DNA of 64,000 nucleotides from Nymphaea colorata (Eukaryota; Streptophyta; Magnoliopsida; Nymphaeales; Nymphaeaceae): NCBI RefSeq assembly GCF_008831285.2, contig NC_045138.2, positions 5,609,205 to 5,673,204 of the forward strand, read 5' to 3'. Shown piece by piece: positions 45,672 to 59,946 of this stretch (position 1 is its first letter; each line of letters starts with the position of its first letter). The notes under the pieces were generated by a model. It saw only the letters and a program-made list of their open reading frames with translations, ran no database searches and was not told where the DNA came from. The position numbers and the translations under genes were made by a program.

Positions 45672-46294
45672 AATCACACTTGAGTGGCCTCTCTCTCTCT
45701 CTCTTCACAACACCACATATCTTAAAGAAAGCCCAAGATGAATTGGACTACCATGTGGGCAAAGACCAACAAGTGGACGAATCAGACATCAACAACTTGC
45801 CTTACTTGCAGGCCATAGTCAAAGAGTCAATGCCCCTATACCCAGCAACACCGCTTTTGCTCCCACACGAGTCAATGGAACCCATTCAACTTGGTGGGTT
45901 CGACGTGCCAGTTGGCTCAACGCCGTTCGTTAACACGTGGAAGATTCATCGCGACCCGACATTGTGGACGGACCCAGAAGAGTTCAAGCCAGAGAGGTTC
46001 TTGAGCAGCAACAATGAGATGACCAGCTTTGGTGGTCAGGACTTTTCCTTCTTGCCATTTGGGTCAGGAAGGAGGTTCTGCATTGGCTGGCGGATGGCCA
46101 TGCAATTTATTCACTTAACTTTGGCACGCTTGCTGCAGGGCTTTGAATGGTCTACGCCCATGGATGAGCCGATTGACATGACCGAGGGACATGGCCTAGT
46201 CCTGCCCAAAGCAACTCTGTTTAGAGTCCTTTTGAGGCTTCATCTCCCTTCTAGTGTGTGCTATAATATTTCCAATGATATGGCAGATTCATAA
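45672..46294 (+). pseudogene. beta2 P450 exon 2
   Basis: The best-preserved beta exon 2. It is open from about 45,680 to TAA at 46,292-46,294, with KESMP, PERF, FLPFGSGRRFCIGW (heme Cys present) and IDMTEGHGLVLPKAT. It still lacks the acceptor and the I-helix start, and ExxR has Pro for Arg. With exon 1 destroyed upstream, no P450 can be made. Confidence 0.9.
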
Positions 46295-48015
46295 TTTGAA
46301 ACGAAGAATGAGGTCATAAGAAATTAGAATGTTAGATAAAAGGAAAATTGTGGATGTTGCATGTTAATTAATTGATATCAGTTGGGGTGTTTGAATAGGT
46401 AATAAGTCTCATTTCCAAAGGGTTTGCTGCAACGGCCGGGGCAGCGGATTGTAGGCGGCCAGTTCCTTCAATTATTTTTCCATTTTTAAGAAATGAGTAA
46501 AAACTTTTAAAATATCTGTAGAAAATTTTACTACCAATAATAATTCTGTAATCAATAGCGTCACGTATGTGATTTCTGTATGCATAGTTCCATGGATGGA
46601 CATTCCATTTCAATATACGTAATGTTATTCTGGAAACAAATTACAATGCATACAGAAACATTCATTTAGATAATAAAATAAGATAACATTTTCACGATAA
46701 AATACTAAAGTAGTAGTGATCTAAAGGGAGCTTAAAAGTGAACAAAAGAAGTACCATCTAGATCTATCCAACCATTTACGTTGCCTTTGATTACAGCAGA
46801 TTTGATATCCACTGTTTTTAAATCCGAACCCAAATCCAATTTCAAATTCACACTTTTATACCAAACTGGGAATTTAAAAGACTAACAAGAAGCAGCTCTT
46901 GGCAAGACGGAACATATACCTCCCAAAATAATCCCGCATAGATTTTTCTTGCACCACAGAGTTTGTGGTTTTTTTTTTTTTTGCGTATTGAGGTGTAAAA
47001 ATGACTCATCTATAAAAGAGACAATCCTACAAAGATAAAAGATGGAAAGTGGAAGATATAAAGTCCTCAATATGTTTGTTTTTTTTTTGAAAACGGCAAA
47101 AATGTCCCTATGCCTTTTTTGGTGTGCATTTATTGCATGCACTAGGGTGGTGCTCACAACTGGATCCACCTAGTTCTTTTGTGGTTGGCTTTCTAATGTG
47201 TGCAAAATTTTTTAATGTCTACATAAATTAAAGCACATTCATATTTAATATTGTCATAGTGTCCCATTAATCTACTCCATAGATTCATGGGATCATGACA
47301 CATTGCTCATATTATCAAATGGTCTCAATCTGGTCCACAGGAATGATGCGGCTGTCGTGGATTATATGGTTCTAACAATTCAATCAGTCTCCAAAATATC
47401 ATATTGCAAACGATAGAAGAATGCTATTGGTAGTAAAGTCTAAGTCTAAGAAGGAGGCTACCATCATTGTCCTATAGTGATCTCTTGTGGGGTGGACAAG
47501 ATCTCCAAGCCCAATCATCAAAGAAACTCATCCATATATGAGGAATATTGATTGGTATAAACCAAACAAATAGGTCAAGGACAAAAACCAAACCTTTAAC
47601 TATGATGTTTAAAGCGTTTTTTTTGGAAGTATAACCGTACCAATATGATATTAAGGATAGGTAATATGATATTAAGGATAGGTTGATGTGAAATATATAT
47701 TAATTTGATCCATTTCTAGGTTTTAATAGTGTTTTTATGACAAGAAAATAAATGAATGGCTGTCATAGCGTCTACATTTTGATAATAGAAAAAACAACAT
47801 TTTTCGTGTGTAAAAACAAGTTGATTCAAAGCACGTGTTATATCAAAATATTTTTTTATAAATATATTAGAATGGTTATATTTTATTTTAAGATAACTTT
47901 TTAACCAAAAAATTAAAATGTTTATTTCTTTTTTTCTCTTACCTAAGTGTTTTGTGGTATATATATACAAACATAGCTACCAAGCACCAAGACTGAAAAT
48001 ACCCTCACCACATCT
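46295..48015 (+). repeat. Spacer upstream of alpha3
   Basis: Near-identical to 21,331-23,097 and 35,520-37,247. One of the two tandem ACCAAGC units upstream of the ATG is missing here. TATA box at about 47,958. Confidence 0.88.
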
Positions 48016-50841
48016 ATGGATTCCATCAGGCTGGTAGCAGAGGGTTTAGCAGCTCTGCTCGCTCTTTTCTTCATCTGCAATATTTGGCAAAAGAAGAAAA
48101 GAGAAGCAAGAGGCCGACTACCAGAACCGGGCGGTCGTTGGCCAATAGTCGGACACCTTGGCCTGCTGACGGGAACCACACCTCTCTATAGAACTCTCGC
48201 TGCTCTTTCAGAGAAGCTGGGGCCTCTCTTCAGTCTCCAATTGGGACAAAGGCGTGCCATTGTGGTGAGCAGCATGGACCTCGCCAAGGAGTGCTTCACT
48301 GTCAATGACCGAGCCTTTGCCGGTCGGCCTCAGCTAGAAGGTTGGAAACGCCTTGGCTACAATCGTGCCATGTTCGTATTCAGCCCATATGGACCTTACT
48401 TTCTTGAACTCCGCAAGATCGTCGCCAACAAGCTGCTCTCAAGCCAGCAACTCCGACTGGTCAAACACATCCAGGTCGACGAAGTGGGTTCCTTGGTGCA
48501 GCGATTGTATCGCAGTTGCAGCAACCTTGAGCCGGTTGAGATGAACCATCATTTGACCTGGTTGGCTATGAACATTGTCCTCAGGGTGGTCGCCGGAAAA
48601 CGGTACTTTGATTTAGGCGGTGAAGGAAAAGAGTTTAGAGAAGCTCTCGGTGAATTTAACAATCTAGTTGGTACGTTCACCCTCTCTGACGCGATCCCGT
48701 GGCTGGGGTGGCTAGATCTGAGTGGCCACCTGCAGGCCATGAAGAGGGTTCACCAGAAGATGGATGAAGTTGCCTCGGCTTGGCTTGCAGAGCACCGCCG
48801 GAAGGAGTCCAGTGGCGCCGGTGAGGAGAGTGACTTGATGGACGTGCTCATTAAAGAATTAAAAGACGGCCACTTGTCGGAAAATCATCAACTGACCTAA
48901 TTAAGGCCACGTATGCGTTACCACCTCTCTCTCTTTTCCTCTTTTTTTTTTCCTAAGGTAAAACTGAGAGATTTTGACAATAAAAAAATATGTGCATAAC
49001 ATACATGCTTGGCGTTTGACAGATTGCATCTAAGATTCATAGGACTTGAAAACCGTGGTTTTAGATCTGACTTTTCTCTTTCAATCTTAATTCTAACCTT
49101 TAAGCTTTCGACATAGAGAAGTAAAATAAGAATGTCAAGTATGAATCTTAGGTCGCATGATTCTTTTGTCATATCAACAAAAGCAAACCACATCAGGTTC
49201 ATGTGAGATTTATGAATTTTCAGAACTGAAGTAATAAACTCCCCCTGAAGTTTAATTTTCTAATGGTTAATTACCAAAAATCTGGGTGACCGTGCTTTTT
49301 TCTCTTCTAAATATTTCAGATTCTTCTTACTAACAGATTTGTATATTTGCTTCTTTTGGTGATTTAGTTTGAAGCATGTTTTATAACTTTAAGCATTTCT
49401 TGCCAAACCAAGCTGATTAAGTAAACGTATTACCACCCTATTTAAACTGATAAGATTTTGGGTCCTTCTCATCGCCTAATTTCTGTTTGCAACATGGGAA
49501 GCCAAAAAACTAAGAGAAATGAGAGTATCATATACACACAGTATATTAATACTAGAAGAGTTTTTAGGTTGTGCTTGATTCCACATGGATCTTAGATCTA
49601 AGGAATCACAAATCCATGATAGATAAAATCCACATTTCAATCAAATTGTGAGCTTCCCATGATAGATAAAATCATGGCCCCTGATTTTAAATCTTCAAGA
49701 TTGGAGATCCATATATTTAAGAGAGCTTCCCCACAATCTTAAATCAGGCATGTTTTTATAGTTTATATCCGAGGGGTGTTTGATAGCCTCAGATTTGAAA
49801 TTCAAGGTGATTTGGGTTCATTGGGAATCTCAAATCTACATGCTTTAGGTCAGATCCGACATCAATTGTAAGGTTTTATTTATAAACTAAGGATCTCAGT
49901 TCTTCTTTTTCACATAATGGCAAAATCTAGGGTTTGTTTATGTTGTAGTTCTACATAAAAGGGATATTAGATCAGCCTCTGAACTGGGATCTCATGCTAC
50001 CAGCCACACATTTAGTAGTTTCCGTAAAGTTCAAATGGCTTTTCACTGAATGTTCTTTGCTCTATATACATTTAAATCATTCCTCTGATAACAAATAAAA
50101 GAAATTGCTCCATACCTACTTTTTATTCATGTTTGCTTGTAGCACTTTCAATTCTCTAGCATCAGTAAAGGGCATAGATCTGTTTACTACCAATCTCCAT
50201 TGTAATGAATTATTCCAGGTTTTGGTAGTAGCCGGGACAGAGAGCACGGCAGTCACACTTGAGTGGGCTCTCTCTCTCTTGCTAAATAACCCACATCTCT
50301 TAAAGAAAGCCCAAGATGAGTTAGACTGCCAGGTCGGCAAAGAGCGACAAGTGGATGAATCAGATCTCAGTAACTTGCCTTATTTGCAAGCTATAGTCAA
50401 AGAGACAATGCGCCTACACCCAACCGGACCACTTTTGGTCCCACACGAGTCAACGGAACCAGTTCAACTTGGTGGGTTCGAGGTGCCGGTTGGCTCAATC
50501 CTGTTGTTAATGTGTGGAAGATTCATCATGACCCGACATTGTGGATCGACCCAGAAGAATTCAAGCCAGAGAGGTTCTTGAGCAGCCGCAATGTGATGAC
50601 CGGCTTTGGTGGTCAGGACTTTGCGTTCTTGCCATTTGGATCGGGAAGGAGGATCTGCGTTGGCCGGCGGATGGCCATGCAAGTTCTTAACCTAACTTTG
50701 GCATGCTTGCTGCAGAGCTTTGAATGGTCTACACCCATGAATGAGCCGGTTGACATGACCGTGGGACATGGCCTAACCCTGCCCAAAGCAACTCCGCTTA
50801 GAGTGCTTTTGAGGCCCCGTCTCCCACCCCACCTCTATTAG
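48016..50841 (+). pseudogene. alpha3: frameshifted CYP82-like P450
   Basis: Exon 1 (48,016 to about 48,910) is identical to alpha1 in protein until codon 292. There one A is missing from CATCAAACTG, and the frame ends at TAA 48,898-48,900. Further small losses alter the last codons and donor (GTATGCG instead of GTGCGT). Exon 2 (50,219-50,841) has normal acceptor, AGTEST, ETMR, PERF and FLPFGSGRRICVG. However, one T is missing in ATCCTGTTTG at about 50,503, so the heme half is in another frame. Both lesions are single-base homopolymer losses, so consensus error is possible. If both are errors, this would be a second nearly intact gene apart from the donor change. Confidence 0.8.
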
Positions 50842-53800
50842 TTACTTGTTTTTAGTATTAGTTACTTGTTTTTAGTGTATGCTATAACATTACCAATAAT
50901 ATGGCAGGTTCATGGTTTCATTTTTGAGAATAAACTTTTCCAGTTGAATTCAAAATGAATAACGAGGTGATAAGAAATTGGAATGTTAGAGAAAAGGAAG
51001 TTCTGGGTGTTGCATGTTAATTGATCATGTTGGGGTGTCTGAATAGGTAATGAGTTTCAAGGAGTATAGTGTAGCTGGTTGGATTAGTGGATCAGTCAAA
51101 ACATAGTCAATTTCAAATTGAATTCTTGTGGATGCTACTTTTTTTGTCTTAAAACTACCGTAGACACTACTCTCTAAGTTGATGGAAGCAACCATAAGCT
51201 CATCTGGGTGAAGTTGAAGGTATTTCAACCTCTCACCTCAGCGGTGGGTTCCCTCCTGCGCACCCAAACTGAATAAATAACGACGGAAGTGGGGTGAAAC
51301 AGTTTGTGATGCATATTTTAATTTGAAATTGATGCATGGATTGGTGCGGTGCCACAAATTAATCTATAGTTCTGCAGAATCAATTTCTTATGATGGGGTG
51401 ACCTATGAAAAATATAAATTGAAAGAAAAAAAGTATTCTAAACATTCTGTCTGTCTTATCCAAGCTCGCACACATCGTAAAAGTACTATGTCTCATGACT
51501 GTTGTTGCACATATGGTCGAATGAGGTATATTTGATGGATTTTTGTGATATTATCGCCGCCATGTTTGATTGGTTGAGCTATACAGTATGAAAATTTAAA
51601 GGAAAACACGGTAACATTCTGGAAATCACCAAATAAAATTGGCACACATTGGCCAGATTTTGAGCGCTGATAGGTAAAATTAAAGCAGAGAACAACTAGT
51701 TTTTTAGTAATAATATAAAACAATTTTTAACATAACCGTTGGGTTAGATCACCTCATTGTGGAGGATCCTATCCAAACCCAGGTGGAAGGTGAAAAGGCT
51801 TTTTTTTTGCACTCGTACTTGAGTGGAAAGCATTGAAAAGATGCAAATAAGAAACAATTTTGTGGATTGAAATTACAAAAGTTTAAATAGAAGAGGGAAG
51901 AAAAGGGGATTGGATGTTTTTATGTGATTCTTGGCTTGGGGTTTTCTTCTTCGTTGCTTGGGGTTTTTATGTTCTCTACTCACTGGAAACCCAGATGGGG
52001 TACAAGTAAACCCTTCAATTTGAGGGTTGCGATTCAAACTTTTACATCCCAAGAATGTAGCACTCATGGGAACTGAATGACATATCTTCTAATCATCTAC
52101 TTATCCGATGAACTATACTATGTCCCTTAAATCTATTGGGTGGAGTTTTTCAGTTGCTAACGGAGGAATTTTAATGTTTTTTTGTTTTTACCATATTAAA
52201 ATTATACATTGTTGAAAAGTCATCACTAACATGGTATGATATGATAAAACAGCCAGAGACATATTTAATGCTTGTGAGCTGTGGGAACTTCCCCTCAACC
52301 CGTATTAGACATGTTTCCCCACGGCCTGACGGCCCCCCCTAGAGGGAGGAGAAGGCCCCACTGGCCACCACCGGGGCCCACATGTCATGTGGGAGAGGAG
52401 CCCATTAAATAAGCTCTTACCCCACTCTAAACACTCATAGAACTTTACTGCTTTTACCCCACTCTAAACACTCACAGAACTTTACTGTCTAGATTTTCTG
52501 TCTCATGATTGTTTTCTCTATTGTCCAAATCATTATTGGCTTGATTTTCTATCTCATGATTGTTTTCCCTATTGTCCAAAATATCATGAAATATGTGAAG
52601 GAGTTTTATCTGCATATCAATTATTATCAATGGCACATCTAAACTTTTTAACCATATAATAGCCCTTTTTTTGCTTCACTTGTAAATTTCTAAAAGGAAA
52701 GGGAAAGGAAAAAGAAAAAAGAAGAGAAAATCTTCAAATATTATAAGGAGGGTAGAACAATGTTCTTTTGAAAAGTCTAATTAGTTGGGGGGAAATGAAT
52801 TGACCCTGCTGCTGCTTTTGGAGGCATGTTTTTGGTTCCCCATCTGGTTGTTGGTCATAAGTCTTTTTCTGTTATTTAATGTAAGGAAGATGTAAACTTT
52901 TTCAGATTCAGGTAATCTAAAGTACATTGAAAATTGAATATGTTTAAATTCAATATTAACAAAAGAAAATCAAAATCATATTTTAATTATTTACATCCTT
53001 AAATTAAACAAAAAAAAAATCTCGTGTCTCTCTTGAGGGTCGTAACAGAAAACATTATTTTTGAAAAATATATATCAAAATAAAGAAGAAATAATACATG
53101 AATAGTCAAGTAAGATGACCTGATAATGTAAAATTTTGAGGGGAAATTAGCATGAGATTCAGTGACCATTGAAGGGGGGAAAATATAAAAAAAGCTTTAT
53201 TGACCTTTTCCCCATAATTAGATTTGACCTAGAAAAGAAAAAGAAAAAAAATGTTTAAAATGAAAACTGATATTCTGTACAATTTTCTCATACTATATAT
53301 GTACAAAAATTTAGTTTTGTATTTAAGATTATGAGGGATCTTCAAGGGCTTATAAAGAAGGTCATTACTAAATGGTTGTTCTGGTTCTTACCCATTTTCT
53401 GGGTAGAAGCTCAAACTGCTATGGGGCGAGTTAGGATCCGTCGAACCAAAGGTCCCAAGCCCAACAGTGGGTCGGGTTGGTACAAAAGTCGCCATCATTG
53501 TCCTGCGGTAATCTCTTGTGGGGTCGCCAAGATCTTGAAGTCCAATTATCAAAGAACCCCATTTTAAGAAATTGGGGCACGTATTGACGTAAAATATTAG
53601 AATAAACTGGTCATAGCATCTACGTTTGATAATAGAAAAAAATGAATGGCGGTCATAGCATCTACATTTGATAATAGAAAAATCAACATTACAACATTTT
53701 TCACGTAAAAACAAGTTGATGCAAAGCATGTGTTATATCAAAGTATTTTTGACAAATATATTAGGATGGTTATTTTATATTTAAAACAACTTTTAATGAA

Positions 53801-53899
53801 AAAATTGAAAGGTTTGTTTCTTTTTTGCTCTGTTTGGTGTTATATATATACAAACATAGCTACCGAGCACCAAGTCTGCAAAATACCATCATCACATCC
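50842..53899 (+). repeat. Spacer between alpha3 and beta3
   Basis: Near-identical repeat of 25,935-28,993, with the GC-rich block at about 52,315-52,400 and the 34-bp direct repeat near 52,415-52,485. No gene supported. Confidence 0.85.
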
Positions 53900-53941
53900 A
53901 TGGATTCCATAGAGCTGGTAGCAGGCTCTTCTTGCCCTTTT
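53900..53941 (+). pseudogene. beta3 P450 exon 1, N-terminal stub
   Basis: ATG at 53,900 with the same 14-codon anchor stub and Copia II breakpoint as beta1 and beta2. Confidence 0.85.
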
Positions 53942-56900
53942 CTTTCTTGAGAGTGCGAGAAAAGAGTTTTGTGTGTTGTTCCTAACAACTGGTATCAGAG
54001 CCAGGTTCGTTCGCAATAGAAACAATGGCATTGGAAGAAAGAAAAGTCAGAATCGAGAAGTTCGACGGTAAAGATTTTGGATTCTGAAAGATGCAGATCG
54101 ATGACTACTTGTATCAGAAGAAACTGCATGAACTACTCATGGAAGCGAAGCCCACAACAATGGCTGACACAGATTGGCAGTTGCTGGATAGACAAGCCCT
54201 TGGAGTCATCCGGTTGACGCTGGCCAGAAACGTCGCCTTCAACATTGTTAACGAGAAGACGACAGGAAGTCTGATGAAGACGCTAACAGATATATACGAA
54301 AAAACATTTTGCTACGAATAAGGTATATTTGATGCATCGATTATTTAATTTGAAAATGGCTGAAGGTGCCTCTGTTATGGATCACATAAATGAGTTCAAT
54401 ATTATTACTTCTCAATTGTGTTTTGTGGATATTAAATTTGATGATGAGGTTCAAGCCCTAATTTTGCTGTCATCTCTATTAGAGTGTTTGAGTGCCACTG
54501 TGACCGCCGTTAGTAGTTCATCGATGTCAAGTAAATTGAAGTTTAGTGGTGATCGAGATTTAATACTTAGTGAGGACATTCGTAGAAGAGAGACAGGAGA
54601 ACCTCTCGATCTGCCATAAATGTTCATAACAGGGGCAGAACTAGTCAACGCTACCAAGACCGTAGAAGGTCCAAATCTAAGAGAATGAGTCAATCCAAAC
54701 CTTGAAGTGATGGCTGTTGGAACTGTGGTAAGCGAGGACACCAAAAAAGAGACTGCAGGTTATTGAAAAAGAAAAACACAAATCATGAGGATGATTCAGA
54801 AAAATGCAGCAACAGAAGATATAGGTGATGCACTTGCTTTGAATATACACAACTCTATAGAGTCTTGGATTTTAAACTCTAGTGCATCTTTTTATTAAAC
54901 ATATTCTAATGAAAGTATGCACAACAACTATGTTGCAGGAAAATTTGACAGAGTATATTTTGCAGATGATGAACCTCTGGATATTGTAGGGAAATGTGAG
55001 GTTCACATTAAAATGCAAAATGAACATGTATGGAAGTTAAAAGATGTCAGACATGTCCCAGAGTTGAAGTCCCAGAGTTGAAGAGGAATCTCATTTCAAT
55101 CGGGCAATTAGATGACGAAGGCTATGTTACTATCTTTGTTAGCGGATCTTAGAAGATAACCAAAGGTGCTATGGTTATAGCACGAGGTCACAAATTTGGC
55201 ACATTGTACATAACTGCAGATGTGAAAGACACAGTGGTTGTGGTGAAATGTGAGAATAGATCCTTGTTGTGGCATTGCAGGCTTGGGCATATGAGTGAGA
55301 AGAGAATGAAGATCATGGCAACAAATAACAAGTTGCATGACTTGAAATCTGTAGACATTGGGCTATGTGAAGACTGTGTCTTCGGGAAACAGAAAATTGT
55401 CACTTTCTCCAAAGTTGGACGACCTCCTAAGAAGGAAAAGTTAGAGTTTGTGCATACTAATGTTTGGAGACCTGTTCTAGTTCGTTCTCTTGGAGGATCC
55501 TTATACTATGTCACAATCCTTTCTGATTGTATCAGAAAGGTGTTGGTCTATTTTCTCAATCTGACGTGTTTAATGTTTTTAAAAGGTAGAAAGCAGAAGT
55601 AGAAAATCAGACTACAAAGAACATTAAGTGTCTACGGTCAAACAATGGTGGTGAGTATGACAGCAAAGAGTTTAAAGACTTTTGTGCAGATCATAGGATT
55701 CGAACACAAAGGACAATCCCTAAAAAACCACGACAAAATGGAGTTGTAGAAAGAATGAACAGAACCCTTTGTGAAAGAGAAAGAGCATGAGACTGTATTC
55801 AGGCTTGCCAAAGATTTTTGGGCTGATGCAATCAATACAGTTGCATACTTGACAAATTATGGGCCTTCTGTTCCTTTGGACTATGGGATACATGAAAAAG
55901 CCTGAATCGGTAAAGAGGTAAATCTTGCATACTTAAGAGTCTTTGGTTGTGTCTCTTACATACATATAGACTCGAATAAAAGGGATAAATTAGATCTAAG
56001 CCCAGAAAATGTTATTTCATTGATTATGGAAATGATGAGTTTGGATATTATTTTCAATATGATAAAGCGAAGAAAATTATTAGACATAATGACATAGTGT
56101 TCAATGAAATGGCTCTGTACAGAGAGTGATAGTCTTATGTCTGATAAGATGAACATCATGACACAAATGAAGACATTGTAGAACTTCAAAATGTCTGTGA
56201 AGATGATGTTGCAATTAAGACTCAAGATAGAAACAGTCAGATGGAACAAGAACCAAGCACATCCCAACCTCCATTGAGGAGATCAAGTAGAAGACCAAAA
56301 CCAAATCGAATATATTCTCCTTATTTATATTACTTACTGTTAACTGATGTCGGAGAACACGAGTGTTTTGATGAAGCAATGCAGGTTACAGATTCAATTA
56401 AGTGAGAGTCAACTGTGAAAGAAGAGATGGACTCTTTCATGCTAACAGAACATGGAAACTAACTGAGCTTCCTTGTGGAAAGAAGTCATTGCAAAACAAA
56501 TAGGTATACAAGATTAAATAAGAAGCAGCAGGAAGAAAAAAGTATAAAGCAAGGTTAGTAGTGAAAGGTTTTCAACAAAAAGAAGGTATAGATTATACAT
56601 AAATTTTCTCTCTTGTTATTAAACTAACTACTATAAGATTGGTATTAAGTTTAGTTGCAGCTGAAAATTTATATTTGGAGCAACTAGATGTAAAAACTGC
56701 ATTCTTTCATGAAGATTTGGAGAAAGATATTTATATGATGCAACCTGAATGTTTCTAGGTACAAAAAAATGAAAGCCTTGTATGCAAGTTAGAGAAGAGT
56801 CTCTATGGTTTAAAACAGGCACTAACATAGTGGTAGAAAAAGTTTGATAACTTTACGGGAAGAAATGCCTTTAAGAAGTGTGATATGGATCATTGTTATT

Positions 56901-58145
56901 ATTTTAAGAACTTTGATAGTTGTTATATAATTTTACTATTATATATGGATGATATGCTTATTACATGCTCAAATTTGCAAGAGATCAATTCTTTGAAAGA
57001 ACAACTATCAAGAAGTTTGAAATGAAAGATCTAAGTGCTGCGAAACAAATCTTTGGGATGAGAATAAGTAGGAACAGTAAGACAGACACCTTAAATTTGT
57101 CTAAACAAAATTATATTGAGAAGATCTTGTGCAGGTTTAAGATGCAAAATGTCAAACCTATTAGTACGCCGCTTGCTAGTCATTTCAAATTGTCCAAGGA
57201 TTTGTCACTCAAGACAAATGAAGAGCATGAAAAAATGTCAAGGATAGGAACTTTAGGTATGAGCCTTTGTTTTAAGAAAAATGAATTTCTTTTGCATGGC
57301 TTTGTGGATGCAGATTTGGGTGGTGATCTTGACAGCAAGAGAAGCACCACTGGGTACATTTACACCATAGAAAGAACCTGTATTAGTTGGGTTTCACAAC
57401 TTCAAAAAGTTGTTGTGTTGTCTACTACTGAAGTTGAATATATTGTAGATACAAAAGGCAGTAAAGAGATGATTTGGCTAAAGACTATTCTAAAAGAATT
57501 GAATGTAAAGGAAGAGAAGTGTTCTCTCTTATGAAGTCAAAGTGCAATTCATTTAGCCAAGAATTCAGTGTTCCATGCTAAAACAAAGCATATTGATTTG
57601 AAGTATCATTTCATTAGAGATTTGTTGGAAGAGAAGATACTATCTATTGAAAAGATTCGTGAAACAGAGAATCCAACAGGCATGTTGACAAAGTCAGTGA
57701 CTGCTAAGAAACTGAGGTTATGTTTAACCTTAGTTGGTCTCCAAAGTTGATTGATGAGAAGGCATCGCACAGGTTGAATATGTGATATACAAGCACTTGA
57801 TCTATAGTGCGAGATTGTTGATGTATGGAACTTGATCTATACTAGACACTCATATACGATGTTGTGGATCCAGTGGTGCTTCTCTTGCTTAGAGGCTCGT
57901 GCTTTTTTTTATGTAAAGGCATTTATGTTATTTTGTATAAATGCAGGTTTGCCATAATCCTTATGTTGTGAGGGAGACTATAGTTTCTTCTTTGGTCTTC
58001 TCTCTAAGAGTGAATAGTGAAAGATCTGTGCGACCGTGAACGTAAGAGATATTGCTCTGAACCATGTAAATCTTTGTTTTTTCCTTGTTGCTTTTATCCC
58101 TCTCTTGAGAGTGCGAGAGGAGAGTTTTATGTGTTGTTCCTAACA
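53942..58145 (+). mobile_element. Copia II-3: truncated TNT1/Tork-like copia element
   Basis: Third copy of the same insertion. Primer site at 53,990, gag start at about 54,025 with the same early TGA. It keeps CWNCGKRGH and a full RNase H stretch. It has extra private damage: small deletions near 55,780 and 56,120 and a frame break at about 57,010 just after YMDDM (ITACSN). TAA also replaces Glu (ACATAAATTTTC) near 56,600. It ends with TTCCTAACA at 58,145. Confidence 0.9.
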
Positions 58146-58462
58146 CCTTCACCGGTCATCCGTCGTTAGAAACTTTTGAACGCCTTGGACATCGTCCTCA
58201 AGTCACTGGAAAACGGTACTTTGATTTGGACGGTGAATGAAAAGAGTTTAGTGAAGCTTTGAATGAGTTTGTCAATCTACTTGGTACGTTCATCGTCTCT
58301 CCTCAAAGCCATGAAGAGCGTTCACCTTAAGATGGATGAAGTTGCCTCGGCTGGCTTGCAAGCACCGCCGGAAGAAATCCAATAGCGCCAGCCAGAAGAG
58401 AGACCTGATTGACGTGCTCATTAAAGAATTCATTAAAGAATTAGAAGACGGCCACCGGTATG
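58146..58462 (+). pseudogene. beta3 P450 exon 1, remnant after Copia II
   Basis: Like beta1 but keeps the exon end: a duplicated ATTAAAGAATTC unit, the GAAGACGGCCACC region and donor GTACGT at 58,463. beta1 and beta2 lost this part in one shared deletion, so those two are closer to each other than to beta3 here. One base is missing in GGCTGGCTTG near 58,350. Not translatable. Confidence 0.82.
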
Positions 58463-59946
58463 GTACGTTACCACCTCTCCTCTTTTCCTCCTGTTTGTTC
58501 TTATGTTTGTTCTTAAGTAAAGAAACACTAAAATCGCTAAGCTATTGTCAACCGCCATTTGCTGGGAATTTCCAAACGTCAAACTTGAGAGATTTTGGCA
58601 GTAAAAAAAAATATACATAACATACTTATCGTGCGTTTGACAGTTTGGATTTCAGATTCTTTTGTCACATACCACGCCAGGTTTATATGAGATTTATGGA
58701 TTTCAGACCCGAAGTAATCAAACTCATCTTTGTTTTTCTAATATTTAATTATCAAAAAGTTTGGTCGCCATGTCTATTTAATATTTTGGATTTTTCTTAC
58801 TAACCGATTTGATGTTTGTTTCTTTTTGTGATTTAAGTTATTTTTTTATAACTTTCACCATTTTCTTGTCATTTTAGCTTGTGCCATCACCTTGCCAACT
58901 ATTTAACCAGATTTCTTTCCATCGAGCTCTCATCATCCTTACCAAATTTCATATTTTTATTTGTAACTTCTTTTAGAAAATTTTCTAAGACATCCTTAAA
59001 AATAATTAAAAGAAAAAGACACTTAACCTGAACTTTCATATTGCTAAAAATACCCTTAGGCTTCGCACTACTAATAAAAAAGCTTTTTTTTTTCAAAAAG
59101 GCCACAATTTCTAAGCAGATTTGTTAATTTGTATTATTTTTTACTGCTTCGATAACATTAATGCATGATTAGTTATATCTAAATGACTTTGTTTTCTATC
59201 TATATACTTAAAACAATTATAAAATTTTTTTTGTTAGCGTTATAATGATTTTGAAGGAAATTAAACCTAAATACAATTAATTTACTTGTCAATTTAGCAA
59301 GAAAAGCAGAGACATTCCCCTCTTTCCATTGCCTTCAAGGTGCAAGGTTGTTTTTGGTCCTTAAGATGCTCCTACACGAATCAAACTGACGATCAGACAA
59401 CAATCTGTCAATCCGACCAACTACAGTCTACACACAATTGATGCACTACCTTATATTATATATATATATTATATATGTCCATACAAAAAGTGAAAACATA
59501 TAGGTTGCGTTTATTTCACCATGGATTTGAGATTCTCTGTGATCTGATATCCCTAGGATCTCAAATCCATGAATTTAAGATCATATATCTCTTCCTCCCT
59601 CTCTCCCCACCCAAAAAAAAAACTGATCTTAAATTAATGGTTTTGAATAAGGATGTGTGGTTCTCTTTGATTTCAAATTCTCGAGATTTGAGAACTATGG
59701 ATCCTCGTGATTTGAGACCTATAGGTTTATTATCAGACCCCATCCAATTTATATTAAAAGGCGTTTGATTGCCTTGGATCTGAAATTTAAGGTGATTTGG
59801 GATCATTGTGAATCTCAAATCCACATTTTTTGCCTCACACCCCTCAAATCTCAAATTCTTCTTTTTCACATATTGGTAAAAATCTAGGTTTGTTGGTCTT
59901 ACACAAAAGGGACTTTACTGATGACCCTTTACTTCCTCTGATAACA
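58463..59946 (+). other. beta3 intron
   Basis: Homologous to the other beta introns, with the hairpin at 59,520-59,571. It differs from them by many single-base deletions, mostly in T or A runs. The acceptor is missing. No gene. Confidence 0.7.
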
